Source: Mesorhizobium sp. M1B.F.Ca.ET.045.04.1.1 (GTDB taxonomy: Bacteria > Pseudomonadota > Alphaproteobacteria > Rhizobiales > Rhizobiaceae). Taken from it: a DNA stretch of 64,000 nucleotides. The notes under the pieces are model-generated. The model saw only the letters and a program-made list of their open reading frames with translations, made no database searches and was not told the DNA's origin. The position numbers were made by a program, and so were the translations under genes. The DNA lies in NCBI RefSeq assembly GCF_003952465.1, contig NZ_CP034448.1, positions 3,573,001 to 3,637,000 on the forward strand. The letters run 5' to 3'. Positions 47,999-60,594 of the stretch are shown in pieces (the stretch's first letter is position 1; every line of letters starts with the position of its first letter).

Positions 47999-49078
47999 TC
48001 ATTCCTCGACTGCTACGGCAGGTCGGCCGCGTTTGACACATCCGATCAATCTAGCCGACGGATAGCCGCATGCGACGATTGTCTCGACCAGGGCGCTGGC
48101 GCTGCCGGGTTCGCAGGCAACCAGCAGCCCCCCTGAGGTCTGTGGATCGGTAAGCAGATCGCGCCGCCACTCCGGCATGCCTTCATGCAGCCGCACCGCA
48201 TCGCCGCAACTTGCCCAGTTGCGCTGCGACGCACCGGTGACGAAGCCTTGTTTTGCAAGTGAAGAGGCCTGCGCAAAGACCGGAATGTCGCGGTCGCGGA
48301 TCACGAGCTCGCAGGCTGAGCCGCGCGCCATCTCAAGGGCGTGTCCGAGCAGGCCAAAGCCGGTCACATCGGTGATCGCATGCACGCTTGCGTCCTTGGC
48401 GAGTTCCGCTCCGATCCGATTGAGAAGGGTCGTCGAAGCGATCATCTCTTGATAGCCGCTCAGCGACAACGCCTGCTTTTTGATGGCCGCTGAATAGATC
48501 CCGACGCCGAGTCCCTTGGTCAGGATCAGCGCATCTCCCGGCCTGGCCCCCGAATTGCGCCGGATGTCCGCTGGCCGGCAGATGCCGGTCACGGCAAGCC
48601 CGTAGATCGGTTCGGGTGAGTCGATCGAGTGGCCGCCCGCGACCGGTATCCCGGCTGTGGCGCAGATGTCGCGGCCGCCTTTGAGGATTTCCCGCACCGT
48701 ATGCGTCGGCAATTTCCCGATCGGCATTCCGACGATGGCCAAGGCCATGATCGGCCGTCCGCCCATAGCATAGACGTCGGAGAGTGCGTTGGCCGCGGCG
48801 ATCCGGCCGAAATCGTAAGGATCGTCCACCATCGGCATGAAAAAATCGGTGGTCGCAATCACGCAGGTCGCGTCGTCGATCTGCCAGACGGCGGCATCGT
48901 CTCCGGTTTCGGTGCCGACAAGGAGCTGCCTGAAGGGGCTGGGTTCCGCCTGCTCGGCAAGCAGCTGCTGAAGGACGGAGGGCGCCAGCTTGCAACCACA
49001 ACCGCCGCCATGAGCAAGGCTGGTCAGGCGCGCTTCGGTGATATCGCCCCGCGACGCGGGAGCCGTTTCCAAGACCAC
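47999..49078 (-). CDS. selD: selenide, water dikinase
   Basis: SelD makes selenophosphate for selenocysteine. The active-site segment [10 protein letters not shown] carries the catalytic Cys (not Sec) and Lys. [33 protein letters not shown] and [15 protein letters not shown] are the ATP-binding landmarks. The start is uncertain: I chose the GTG at 49076-49078 (about 359 residues), since the frame continues upstream to 49234 with no conserved sequence and would run into the fdoG promoter. It is divergent from fdoG. Confidence 0.92.
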   Translation of the reverse strand: MVLETAPASRGDITEARLTSLAHGGGCGCKLAPSVLQQLLAEQAEPSPFRQLLVGTETGDDAAVWQIDDATCVIATTDFFMPMVDDPYDFGRIAAANALSDVYAMGGRPIMALAIVGMPIGKLPTHTVREILKGGRDICATAGIPVAGGHSIDSPEPIYGLAVTGICRPADIRRNSGARPGDALILTKGLGVGIYSAAIKKQALSLSGYQEMIASTTLLNRIGAELAKDASVHAITDVTGFGLLGHALEMARGSACELVIRDRDIPVFAQASSLAKQGFVTGASQRNWASCGDAVRLHEGMPEWRRDLLTDPQTSGGLLVACEPGSASALVETIVACGYPSARLIGCVKRGRPAVAVEE

Positions 49079-49255
49079 GCGATACTGTAGGACCACGTTC
49101 CGAAAAGCGTCAATCGCATTTTCCTGCGCGGAATCATTTGCCGACTTCGATCTGCGCTCTAAGTGTTTGACATTACGCCAATTCGGCTCAAAATGGCGTG
49201 CGTATCCCTTGGTTCTGGATGCCCCTGTGGGCATGGAATTCGGGAGGAAATCCAG

Positions 49256-52200
49256 ATGAATGTTGAACTCTCACGGCGCGCGTTCCTGCAGACGGCAGGC
49301 GCGGGTCTCGCCGGCACGACGTTGGGAGCTTTCGGCTTCGCCGACATCGAGGCCGCGCATGCGGCGGCGATACGGCCCTTCAAGCTCGCGACCACTGTCG
49401 AGACGCGCAACACCTGCCCCTACTGCTCGGTGGCCTGCGGCATCATCATGTATTCGAAAGGCGATCTCAGAAAAGGCGAAAAGGCCGAGATCACCCATAT
49501 CGAGGGCGATACCGACCATCCGACCAATCGCGGCACCTTATGCCCCAAGGGATCGGCTCTGCTCGGCTTCGTAAAATCTCCGACCCGGCTGAAGCATCCA
49601 TTGATCCGCAAGCCCGGGTCCGACAAGTTCGAGCCGATAGGCTGGGAGGAGGCGCTGGATCGCATCGCCCGCCTGATGAAGGACGATCGCGACAAGAACT
49701 TCGTCGCCAGGAACAATGACGGCGTGACGGTCAACCGGTGGATCACCACGGGCTTTCTCGCCGCCTCGGCTTCGACCAATGAAACCGCGTTCGCGACCTA
49801 CAAGGTGGTTCGCAGCGCAGGCATGCTGGTGTTCGACAACCAGGCACGTGTCTGACACGGCCCGACGGTGGCGAGTCTCGCCCCAACATTCGGCCGCGGC
49901 GCAATGACCAATTCCTGGACCGACATCAGGAACACGGATCTTGTTGTGATCATGGGCGGCAATGCCGCCGAAGCGCATCCTTGCGGCTTCAAATGGGTCA
50001 CGGAAGCGAAGGCCAACCGCGGCGCCAAGCTCATCGTCATCGATCCGCGCTTCACCCGCTCAGCCTCGGTATCAGACGTCTATGCGCCGATCCGCCAGGG
50101 AACGGACATCGCCTTCCTGCTCGGGCTCATCAACTACTGCATCCAGAACGACAAGGTGCAATGGGACTATGTGAAGGCCTTCACCAATGCGGCCTATGTC
50201 GTCAAGCAGGGCTTCGCTTACAAGGATGGCTTGTTCTCCGGCTATGACGAGGCGAAACGGGATTACGACAAGTCCACCTGGGATTACGATGTCGGGCCGG
50301 ACGGCTTCGCCGTTGTCGACGAAACCCTGGCCAATCCCCGTTGCGTGTGGAACCTGCTCAAGAACCATGTCGCGGTCTATACGCCGGAGATGGTCGAACG
50401 CATCTGCGGCACGCCGAAACAGAAATTCCTGCAGGTAGCCAAGATGGTTGCCGAAACGTCCGCGCCGAACAAGGCGATGACGTCGATGTATGCGCTCGGC
50501 TGGACCCAGCACTCGAAGGGCTCGCAGAACATTCGCGCCATGGCCATGCTGCAGCTTGTGCTCGGCAATATCGGCATTCGCGGCGGCGGGATGAATGCAT
50601 TGCGCGGCCATTCGAATATCCAGGGGCTGACCGACATCGGGCTGATGTCGAACCTGCTGCCCGGCTATCTCACGTTGCCGACACAGAAGGAGCCGGATCT
50701 CGCCACCTATATGTCGACGCGCGGTTTCAAGCCGCTGCGGCCGAACCAGATGAGCTACTGGCAGAACTACAAGAAGTTCTTCGTAAGCTTCCAGAAGTCG
50801 ATGTGGGGCGACGCGGCGACGCCGGAGAACGACTTCGCCTATGACTACCTGCCGAAGCTCGACCTGCCGGGCTACGATCTGCTGCGTGCTTTCGAGCTGA
50901 TGCACCAGGGCAAGATGAACGGCTATTTCTGCCAGGGCTTCAACCCGCTGCAGGCGGCTCCGAACAAGAAGAAGGTGATCGAGTCGCTCTCGAAGCTGAA
51001 ATTCCTTGTCATCATGGATCCGCTGGACACGGAGACTGGGCGGTTCTGGGAAAACCACGGGCCGTACAACGATGTCGATCCGTCGCAGATCCAGACGGAA
51101 GTCTACCAGTTGCCCTCAACCTGCTTTGCTGAGGATGACGGTTCGCTGGTCAATTCGGGGCGCTGGCTGCAGTGGCATTGGGCCGGCGGCACGCCCCCCG
51201 GGGAAGCCAAGCGCGACACATGGATCATGGCGCAGCTCTATCTTCGCCTCAAGGCGCTCTACGCCAAGGAAGGCGGCGCCTTCCCCGATCCTATCGTCAA
51301 GCTCACCTGGCCTTATGCCGATCCCGGCGATCCGAAAGCCGAGGAACTTGCCCAGGAGATCAACGGCAGGGCGCTCGCCAGGGTGACCGACACGGCCGAC
51401 CCGACGAAAGTGCTGGCCGAGCCCGGCAAGCTGCTGCCGGCCTTTGCAGCACTGCGCGACGACGGCTCGACAGCCTGCGGCTGCTGGATCTATTCCGGCT
51501 GCTTCAACGAGAACGGCAACAACATGGCGCGGCGGGACACGAGCGATCCGGACGACGCCGGCTTCTATTCGAAATGGGCGTTCTCATGGCCCGCCAATCG
51601 CCGCATCCTCTACAACAGGGCTTCTGCGGACCTTACCGGAAAACCCTGGGATCCGAGCCGCAAAGTGATCGAATGGGACGGCGCCAAGTGGTCGGGCTAC
51701 GACGTGCCCGACATCCTGCCCACTGCCAAGCCCGATCAGGTCGGCCCGTTCATCATGAACCCGGAAGGCGTCTCGCGCCTCTTTACCCGAACCATGATGC
51801 GCGACGGACCATTCCCGGCGCATTACGAGCCGTTCGAGTCGCCGATCGTCAATCCGGTGGCGCCCAAGGTCCGCGGCAATCCCGCCGCGCGGGTGTTCCA
51901 AGGCGACATGGCCCAGTTCGCCGAAACGGCCTCGCCGGAGTTCCCCTATGCGGCGACCTCCTACCGCCTGACCGAGCATTTCCACTTCTGGACCAAGCAC
52001 GTCATCGTCAATGCGGTGATGCAGCCGGAGTTCTTCGTGGAGATATCGGAACAGCTCGCGGCCGAGAAGGGCATCACCAAGGGCGGATACGTCCGCGTCT
52101 GGTCGAAGCGCGGCTCGGTCGTGGCGAAAGCCATGGTGACCAAGCGGATCAGGCCGCTCACCTGCGACGGCAAGACCATCCACATCGTCGGCATACCGCT

Positions 52201-52342
52201 GCACTGGGGCTTCACCGGAGCGGCAAAGAAAGGCTTCGGTCCGAACATGCTGACGCCTTTTGTCGGCGACGCCAATATCGAGACGCCGGAGTACAAGGCA
52301 TTCCTGGTCAACATCGAGCCCGCTCCAGGGCCGGTGGCATAG
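49256..52342 (+). CDS. fdoG: formate dehydrogenase alpha subunit, selenocysteine-containing
   Basis: A 1028-residue molybdenum enzyme that oxidises formate, exported by Tat ([15 protein letters not shown]). [12 protein letters not shown] and GTLCPKGS bind a 4Fe-4S cluster. The in-frame TGA at 49853-49855 encodes Sec200 in [16 protein letters not shown], the position of Sec in E. coli FdnG/FdoG. The start is the ATG at 49256 after GGGAGGAAATCCAG. Gene callers split it at the TGA into two pieces; both are one gene. It is the last oxidation step of the C1 route and starts the operon that also encodes the selenocysteine machinery. Confidence 0.97.
49853..49884 (+). promoter_or_regulatory. Sec UGA codon and bacterial SECIS hairpin of fdoG
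   Basis: The UGA is at 49853-49855. After an 11-base spacer, 49867-49884 folds as GG, bulged U, GGCGA, loop GUC, UCGCC, CC. The bulged U and the GU of the loop are the SelB-binding features, with the same spacing as in E. coli fdnG. Confidence 0.93.
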
Positions 52343-52354
52343 GAGGAGCAAGCG

Positions 52355-53305
52355 ATGTTTCCTCCCCTTCCCAATCCTTCGACGACGGACACGGCCCCGC
52401 GTTTTTCCGAGAAGGACCTCATCCGCCGCTCGGCGTCTACCGTGCCTGCTCCCGAGACGCAGCTGACCGAAGTCGCCAAGCTTATCGATGTCTCGAAATG
52501 CATCGGCTGCAAGGCCTGTCAGACGGCCTGCCTCGAGTGGAACGACACGCATCCGGAGGTCGGCGTCTTCGCCGGCGCCTTCGAGAATCCGCCCGACCTG
52601 ACGCCGGACATGTTCACGCTGATGCGTTACAGCGAATGGGACAACCCCGAGACCAACGAGCTCGAATGGCTGATCCGCAAGGACGGCTGCATGCATTGCG
52701 CCGATCCCGGCTGCCTCAAGGCCTGCCCGGCGCCGGGCGCGATCGTGCAGTATTCGAACGGCATCGTCGATTTCGTCCACGAGAACTGCATCGGCTGCGG
52801 CTATTGCATCAAGGGCTGCCCCTTCAACATCCCGCGCATCTCCAAGGTCGACCATACGGCCTACAAATGCACGCTCTGCTCCGACCGCGTGGCGGTCGGT
52901 CAGGGTCCGGCTTGCGCCAAGGCCTGCCCGACCCAGGCGATCGTCTTCGGCACCAAGGATGAGATGAAGGGTTGGGCCGCCAAGCGGGTGGAGGATTTGA
53001 AGTCGCGCGGCTTCGTCAATGCCGGCCTCTATGATCCGCCGGGCGTCGGCGGGACACATGTAATGTATGTGCTGCATCATGCCGACAAGCCCGAGATCTA
53101 CAGCGGCCTGCCCAAGGACCCGAAGATCAGTCCGTTGGTGGAGGCTTGGAAAGGTGTGACCAAATATGCCGGCCTCACGGTGTTGGGCGTGGCGGCCGGC
53201 GTCGGCTTGCTCCACCATTTGATCATGGGACCGAACAGGGTCTCCGAGGCGGATGAGGAGCACGCCGAAGAGCTGACGGAAGGCGACAGCCATGGCCGCC
53301 GATGA
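52355..53305 (+). CDS. fdoH: formate dehydrogenase iron-sulfur beta subunit
   Basis: A 316-residue protein with four 4Fe-4S motifs: [35 protein letters not shown] and [22 protein letters not shown]-terminal membrane helix ([22 protein letters not shown], about 270-291) anchors it. It carries electrons from FdoG to the cytochrome b subunit. Starts 12 bases after fdoG and overlaps fdoI by 14 bases. Confidence 0.96.
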   Translation: MFPPLPNPSTTDTAPRFSEKDLIRRSASTVPAPETQLTEVAKLIDVSKCIGCKACQTACLEWNDTHPEVGVFAGAFENPPDLTPDMFTLMRYSEWDNPETNELEWLIRKDGCMHCADPGCLKACPAPGAIVQYSNGIVDFVHENCIGCGYCIKGCPFNIPRISKVDHTAYKCTLCSDRVAVGQGPACAKACPTQAIVFGTKDEMKGWAAKRVEDLKSRGFVNAGLYDPPGVGGTHVMYVLHHADKPEIYSGLPKDPKISPLVEAWKGVTKYAGLTVLGVAAGVGLLHHLIMGPNRVSEADEEHAEELTEGDSHGRR

Positions 53306-53996
53306 CCTCAAGCCGAACGAACAGATACATCCCGGCAAGCCGGTGATCGTGGACCGCTACACGGTGGGGGCGCGGATCAACCACTGGATCACGGCGGCCA
53401 GCCTGGTCCTGCTCGCCCTGTCCGGCCTTGCGATGTTCCACCCGAGCCTGTTCTTCCTGTCCGGCCTTTTCGGCGGGGGACAGTTCACGCGCTTCATCCA
53501 TCCCTGGATCGGCGTCGTGCTCTTCTTCAGCTTCCTTGGACTTTTCCTTCGATTCTGGAAGGCCAATCTGTGGAGGCGCGAGGACGGGACGTGGCTCGGC
53601 CGTTTCCGTGACGTGCTGGCCAACCACGAGGACAATGTTCCCGAGGTCGGCAAGTACAATGCCGGCCAAAAACTGGTCTTCTGGTCGATGTCGGTGCTGA
53701 TTGTGATCCTCATCTCCAGCGGATTGGCGGCATGGGATCAATATTTCTCCCAGTATACGACGATCGATCAGAAGCGCGTGGCCATACTTGTCCACTCCAT
53801 AGCGGCGGTGGCGATCATCGGCGTCTGGATCGTCCATTTCTACTCGGCCATCTGGGTGCGCGGCACCATTCCCGCCATGACGCGCGGACGGGTGACCGGC
53901 GGCTGGGCCTGGCGGCATCACCGCAAATGGCTGCGGGAGCTCGTCACCAAATCGAGCAAGGGAACAGGATCATCGGGATCGAAGCCCGCCGAATAG
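53292..53996 (+). CDS. fdoI: formate dehydrogenase cytochrome b556 gamma subunit
   Basis: A 234-residue membrane protein with four transmembrane segments ([76 protein letters not shown]). The His residues in [16 protein letters not shown] and VHSIA/VHFYSA suit two hemes. It passes electrons from formate to quinone. Membrane member of the FdoGHI complex. Confidence 0.95.
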   Translation: MAADDLKPNEQIHPGKPVIVDRYTVGARINHWITAASLVLLALSGLAMFHPSLFFLSGLFGGGQFTRFIHPWIGVVLFFSFLGLFLRFWKANLWRREDGTWLGRFRDVLANHEDNVPEVGKYNAGQKLVFWSMSVLIVILISSGLAAWDQYFSQYTTIDQKRVAILVHSIAAVAIIGVWIVHFYSAIWVRGTIPAMTRGRVTGGWAWRHHRKWLRELVTKSSKGTGSSGSKPAE

Positions 53997-54033
53997 GGCG
54001 GGCGCTGGTCGGATGACTTTGCCGCCCTAGTTT
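53996..54033 (+). terminator. possible attenuator between fdoI and fdhE
   Basis: GGGCGG (53996-54001) can pair with CCGCCC (54022-54027), followed by TAGTTTTG. The loop of 20 bases makes it weak. It may limit read-through from fdoGHI into fdhE-selA-selB. Confidence 0.3.
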
Positions 54034-54099
54034 TGTGTTCGCACATGATTTTTGTGCCGGTCAGGCAACCACGTGACCCGTGCGGTTCGTGAGGCTCGA

Positions 54100-55017
54100 A
54101 TGCCAAGACAGATCATTCCGGCGGGTTCCGACCCCACCGCCATAGGCGAGGTCTCCGCCCCTCCCTTTGCCCGCCTTCCAGAGCCTTCAAGTCTGTTCTC
54201 TCGCCGCGCGCAGCGGTGGAACGCGCTGGCTGCAGGCCATGAGCTGGGTCCCTATCTTCGCTTTCTTGCCGCTCTCGCCGATGTGCAGCACCGTAGTCAG
54301 GAGGGCCTGACGGAGCCGGAGATGCCTGATGCCTCGGCGCGCGCGCGCGCGAGGAGCTTTGGAATGCCGCCGCTCGACCGCAACAAACTCGTCCTCGACA
54401 TGGCCGCAGAGACGCTCGACCGCCTGATCGCCGCGGCGTCGGAGATCGAGAAGCCGGGCGCCGCGGCCGATGCGCTGGACCGTTTGAGGCAGGCCACTCC
54501 GGCGAAGCGCGCTGGCATGGTGCGCAATGTGCTCGCCGGTGCGATCCCGATGGAGGCGCTCGCCGAACACGTCTATGTCGCGGCCGCGCTGCAGGTTCAC
54601 TTCGCCCGTCTCGCCGCCCGCCTCGACGCCCCTGCGCTGGTGCCGGTAGGCGAGGGCGCGTGCCCCGCCTGCGGATCCCCGCCGGCATCCTCGATCATTG
54701 TCGGCTGGCAGGGAGCCCATGGGTCGCGCTTCTGCGCATGCTCGCTATGCGGCACGCTGTGGAACCACGTGCGCATCAAATGCACGTTGTGCGGCTCGAC
54801 CAAGGGCATCGGCTACCAGGAGATCGAGGGCGGGCCGGGCACGGTGAAGGCCGAGACCTGTGATTCCTGCGGCTGCTATGTGAAGATCCTGCATCAGCAC
54901 AAGGATCCCGGTCTCGACCCGATCGCCGATGACGTGGCAACGCTTGGCCTCGACATGCTCGTGCGCGAAACCGGCTATCGCCGCGGATCGTTCAACCCGT
55001 TCCTGATCGGCTATTGA
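54100..55017 (+). CDS. fdhE: FdhE, formate dehydrogenase accessory protein
   Basis: A 305-residue protein needed for assembly of the membrane formate dehydrogenase. The C-terminal half has four metal-binding CxxC pairs: CPACGSPP, CACSLCGTLW, CTLCGSTKG and CDSCGCY. I placed the start at MPRQIIPAG because it agrees with the family; the frame is open 16 codons upstream. It lies about 100 bases after fdoI and 7 bases before selA. Confidence 0.93.
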   Translation: MPRQIIPAGSDPTAIGEVSAPPFARLPEPSSLFSRRAQRWNALAAGHELGPYLRFLAALADVQHRSQEGLTEPEMPDASARARARSFGMPPLDRNKLVLDMAAETLDRLIAAASEIEKPGAAADALDRLRQATPAKRAGMVRNVLAGAIPMEALAEHVYVAAALQVHFARLAARLDAPALVPVGEGACPACGSPPASSIIVGWQGAHGSRFCACSLCGTLWNHVRIKCTLCGSTKGIGYQEIEGGPGTVKAETCDSCGCYVKILHQHKDPGLDPIADDVATLGLDMLVRETGYRRGSFNPFLIGY

Positions 55018-55024
55018 GGGTGCG

Positions 55025-56446
55025 ATGTCGGGTCTGCCCGCAACTCGCCTGCGCGATCTCCCATCAGTCGATCGGGTGCTGAGGACCCCGCTCGCGGCTG
55101 CGGCGGTCGAGCGCTTCGGGCAGCAGTCCACGACGCGCGCCATCCGCGATGTGCTCGAAGAAGCGCGGGCAGCGTGGCGCACCGGGGCCGCGGTGCCTGA
55201 TCCGTGCGACCTCGCCGCCGACGCACTTGTCCGGCTCAAGACCGCCGAGCACCCATCGCTGCGCCCGGTTTTCAACCTGACCGGCACTGTGCTGCACACC
55301 AATCTCGGCCGCGCGCTCATCGCGAACGAAGCCGCCGAGGCAATGCGCGCCGCCATGCGCGAGGCAGTGGCGCTCGAATTCGATATCGGGACCGGCAGAC
55401 GCGGCGAACGCGACGATCATCTGCGCATGCTCATATGCGAGCTCACGGGGGCCGAGGACGCGACTATCGTCAACAACAACGCGGCCGCGGTCCTCCTCGT
55501 CCTCAACACGCTCTCGCTTGGCCGCGAGGCGATCGTGTCGCGTGGCGAGCTGATCGAGATCGGCGGCGCGTTCCGCATGCCGGACATCATGACCCGCGCG
55601 GGAGCGAAGCTCGTTGAGGTCGGGACCACCAACCGTACGCATCCCAGGGACTATCTGTCGGCCATCGGTCCGGCGACCGGACTCGTGTTCAAGGTGCACA
55701 CGTCGAACTACCGGATCGAGGGGTTCACGGCCGAAGTCCCGGCGCGCGAGCTTTCGACAATCGCCAGGGAACGCGGCGTGCCTCTCGTCCACGATCTCGG
55801 CTCGGGCACGCTCATCGATCTTACCCAATATGGCCTCAGGCACGAGCCGACCGTAGGCGAGGCGATCGCGGACGGCGCCGATCTCGTCACCTTCTCGGGC
55901 GACAAGCTGCTCGGAGGGCCGCAGGCAGGTTTCGTCGTCGGCAGGAAGGATCTTGTTGCCGAGGTCAACCGAAACCCGATGAAGCGGGCGCTTCGTGTCG
56001 ACAAGCTCCGGCTGGCCGCGTTGGAGGCGACACTGAAGCTCTATCGCAACCCGGATCGCCTGGCCGAGCGTTTGCCGACGCTCAGGCTGCTCGCGCGCCT
56101 CGCCGTCGATATTGCCACGCAGGCCCAGCGCTTGGCTCCCCTGCTTTCCAATGCTCTGGGCGATCAATTTATAGTGCAAGTGATGGAGTGCCGCAGCCAG
56201 GTCGGATCGGGCGCAATGCCGCTCGATACCTTGCCGAGCGCCGGGCTTGCTCTTAGCCCCCATTCAGGCAGCGGTCAGGCCCTGGAAGCACTCGCAGCCG
56301 CCTTGCGCGCGCTGCCTGTTCCGGTGATCGGGCGCGTCGAAAAGCGGGCGCTCGTGCTTGATCTGCGTTGCCTTGAAGACGAAGCCGGTTTTGTGGCCAA
56401 TCTCGCAAACTTCTCTCCGGGAGGCAGCGGCGGTGCGATGGCTTGA
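55025..56446 (+). CDS. selA: selenocysteine synthase
   Basis: A 473-residue PLP enzyme that converts Ser-tRNA-Sec to Sec-tRNA-Sec with selenophosphate. The N-terminal domain begins LRDLPSVDRVLRTP. PLP-binding Lys is in FSGDKLLGGPQAG, and VFNLTGTVLHTNLGRAL and NNNAAAVLLVLNT are typical. It ends 14 bases into the next gene's frame, so the two are tightly coupled. Confidence 0.96.
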   Translation: MSGLPATRLRDLPSVDRVLRTPLAAAAVERFGQQSTTRAIRDVLEEARAAWRTGAAVPDPCDLAADALVRLKTAEHPSLRPVFNLTGTVLHTNLGRALIANEAAEAMRAAMREAVALEFDIGTGRRGERDDHLRMLICELTGAEDATIVNNNAAAVLLVLNTLSLGREAIVSRGELIEIGGAFRMPDIMTRAGAKLVEVGTTNRTHPRDYLSAIGPATGLVFKVHTSNYRIEGFTAEVPARELSTIARERGVPLVHDLGSGTLIDLTQYGLRHEPTVGEAIADGADLVTFSGDKLLGGPQAGFVVGRKDLVAEVNRNPMKRALRVDKLRLAALEATLKLYRNPDRLAERLPTLRLLARLAVDIATQAQRLAPLLSNALGDQFIVQVMECRSQVGSGAMPLDTLPSAGLALSPHSGSGQALEALAAALRALPVPVIGRVEKRALVLDLRCLEDEAGFVANLANFSPGGSGGAMA

Positions 56447-57217
56447 TCATCTCGCGCGCAAGGCCGCTCCGGCATTTGCAGCCGACCGGTTGGCGGCGGC
56501 CCTCGACGCTGCCAAACGGAGCGACTACGCCACAGCTCTCGGCATTTGGGAGCCGCTGGCGCGGTCCGGATCGGCTCGCGCCCAAAACAATATCGGCGCC
56601 TGCTTCGCCGAGGGGCTCGGCGTCGAGCGTGACTGCGGTCTTGCCTCCCGCTGGCTGGCGCTCGCCGCCGAAGCCGGCGATCCCGTCGGGCAGCGGAACC
56701 TCGCCTCGCTCTATTTCCGTGGCGAAGGCGTCGAGCAGAATTACCGCCGCGCGGCCGAACTCTATAGGGCCGCGGCGGAACAAGGCGACGGACCGGCGCA
56801 GGACATGCTGAGCTGGATGCTGCTCGAGGGTGAGGTGATCGAGCCCGACATCGCCGAGGCGCGGCGCTGGGCGCTGGCCGCCGCCGGGCGAGGGATCGCA
56901 TCGGCAATGACCCGTGTCGGCATGCTCTATCACGATGCGCTCGGCGTGCCGCGCGATCCTGCCGAAGCGGTCCGCTGGTGGCGCAAGGCAGCGTTGCGCG
57001 GCGACGCGGACGGCCAGGCGCTGCTCGGCGCCGCCTGCCATCTCGGCGCCGGCGTTCCCGCCGACGCTGTCGAAGCCTATGCCTGGCTGCTGCGTGCGCG
57101 GGCAGGCGGCAGTGCTCTCGCAGGCCGGTATATCGACGCGGCGCGCGGCGCGCTCACCGCGGACGATATCGCCGAGGGCGAGCGCCGCGCTGCGCTGTCG
57201 CTCGAGGAGCCTGCGCC

Positions 57218-57221
<4 letters not shown>
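56433..57221 (+). CDS. Sel1-like repeat protein between selA and selB
   Basis: A 262-residue solenoid of Sel1-type (TPR-like) repeats: [94 protein letters not shown] chose the GTG at 56433-56435 with GGGAGGCAGC upstream; it overlaps selA by 14 bases, and its stop overlaps the selB ATG (ATGA). Despite the name, Sel1 repeats have nothing to do with selenium, so its role is open; perhaps a scaffold for the selenocysteine machinery or FDH assembly. Confidence 0.85.
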
Positions 57222-59278
<2,057 letters not shown>

Positions 59279-59313
59279 AATTGGCTGTCGGATCTTTCCG
59301 AGGAGATGACGCG

Positions 59314-59754
59314 ATGCCAGCATCTTTTCTGCTTGAACTGAGGACTGCGGCCGAGTCCGCCAAAGCTGTGGAGACGAGTTTCCGGCACGAGGCAGCAAGG
59401 CAGATCGCAGTTCTGGAACAGGACCGCGCCTTTGCTTTCCGGCGGCTCAATTTCATGCAGATGATCGCCGATGCGATAGCCCCGGCCGAAAGTGAAGATA
59501 TCGCCGTTGCGAGCGCCTTCGCCGCTTTGCGCACGAGCCTCGGCTGGAATGCAGACAGCGAGGCGCGCTCGGAGGTGATCTCGCATTTTGCGCCGGTTGC
59601 GCTGGCAATGTTCCGGGACACGAACGGGAACCAATCCGTCAATATCCGTGCCGCGCTTGCGGATTTCGAGCAATGGTACTCTGAAACCCGGGGCTCCGTG
59701 TTCTGGACACTGTTCGAACAGCAGATGCCGGACACGCCTGTCGTCGATTTTTGA
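59314..59754 (+). CDS. hypothetical alpha-helical protein
   Basis: A 146-residue cytosolic protein without signal peptide. MPASFLLELRTAAESAKAVE begins it, then helices (ARQIAVLEQDRAFAFRRLNFMQMIADAIAP) and a C-terminal AALADFEQWYSETRGSVFWTLFEQQMPD. AGGAGATGACGCG precedes the ATG. It is 45 bases beyond tRNA-Sec. I do not recognise a family, but the composition and binding site support a real gene. Confidence 0.7.
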   Translation: MPASFLLELRTAAESAKAVETSFRHEAARQIAVLEQDRAFAFRRLNFMQMIADAIAPAESEDIAVASAFAALRTSLGWNADSEARSEVISHFAPVALAMFRDTNGNQSVNIRAALADFEQWYSETRGSVFWTLFEQQMPDTPVVDF

Positions 59755-59861
59755 TGCGCACGCCGAGCGCCGTCCCCAGTCTGAGCGCCACGCCGGTAAT
59801 GCGAGCCATTCTACGCGCGCATTTTGGGCAGGAAGCTGAAGCCAAGGAACGCGCTTGGCTA

Positions 59862-59963
59862 GAACAGTTCACCGTTTCATGGAAACGCCGAACTGCTCTA
59901 ACTATTTGTTTCCACGCAATTCCGGACGGAAAACTGTTTCACACTTTTCCTGGAATTGCTTTA
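59862..59963. repeat. palindromic repeat (RIME-like)
   Basis: Two hairpins: GAACAGTTC.../...GAACTGCTC (59862-59898) and GCAATTCC (59916-59923) with GGAATTGC (59952-59959) around a GGACGGAAAACTGTTTCACA core. The type resembles repeats elsewhere in rhizobial genomes. It fills most of the 226-base gap between the hypothetical gene and dhaL. Confidence 0.65.
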
Positions 59964-59980
59964 GCCCACGCAACAGATGG

Positions 59981-60589
59981 TCAGGCGGTCTTCATCGCAT
60001 TGCAGATTTCTTCGACCAGCATTGCGGCTGAAACCGAGCCGGGGTCCGGATGACCCCGCGAGCGCTCGCCGAGGCGTGCGGCGCGGCCGACGGTGGCGAT
60101 CATATCGCGCGTCGCTTCCGCTCCCTGGCGGGCAGCGGCGGCTATGGCATCGGCGTTCTGGCCATTGACTGCCGCATCCGCAGCCGGCGCCCAGGCGTCG
60201 AGCATGGTTTTCTGGCCCGGTTCGGCCTTGCCGCGATGGACGATGCCATCACGCATCGCCGCAATGACGGTCCGCAGCTCGCCGCTCGGCATCGATCCGC
60301 GCGGGCCCGCGGCCTTGCCAGCGCGCAGAAGGGCGGTCGCATAGAGCGGTCCGGAGGAGGCGCCGACTGCGTTGAGAAAGCCTTTGGCGGCGGCGTTGAA
60401 GACGTCCTGCAACGTGCCCTCGGCGGCCTGGGCCGCGTCGGCAGCGGCCTTCATGCCTTGTTCCATGGCGATGCCGTGATCGGCGTCCCCGATCACCCCG
60501 TCAAGCGCGCAGAGCCTGTCGCGCTCGGTCGCCATCCGCTCGGAGAAGGCGCCGAAAAGGGCTTTCAAATCCTTGGTCGTAAAGTCCAT
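59981..60589 (-). CDS. dhaL: dihydroxyacetone kinase-type ATP-binding subunit
   Basis: A 202-residue DhaL. GVIGDADHGIAMEQGM (about 32-47) holds the metal-binding Asp and His, and GASSGPLYATALLRAG and RGHPDPGSVSAAM are typical. With DhaK it phosphorylates dihydroxyacetone or, as the neighbours suggest, erythrulose. It lies 5 bases after dhaK on the minus strand. Confidence 0.93.
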   Translation of the reverse strand: MDFTTKDLKALFGAFSERMATERDRLCALDGVIGDADHGIAMEQGMKAAADAAQAAEGTLQDVFNAAAKGFLNAVGASSGPLYATALLRAGKAAGPRGSMPSGELRTVIAAMRDGIVHRGKAEPGQKTMLDAWAPAADAAVNGQNADAIAAAARQGAEATRDMIATVGRAARLGERSRGHPDPGSVSAAMLVEEICNAMKTA

Positions 60590-60594
60590 CTCGC

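Noticed and set aside
49079..49234. N-terminal extension of selD
   Set aside because: The frame is open, but the sequence is not conserved in character and occupies the region needed for the fdoG promoter.
49853..49855. TGA in fdoG as a nonsense mutation
   Set aside because: The SECIS hairpin, the flanking FDH sequence and the presence of selA, selB, selC and selD show it encodes selenocysteine.
51584..53338. 584-codon antisense frame opposite fdoG and fdoH
   Set aside because: Overlaps conserved formate dehydrogenase genes; no motif, no ribosome binding site.
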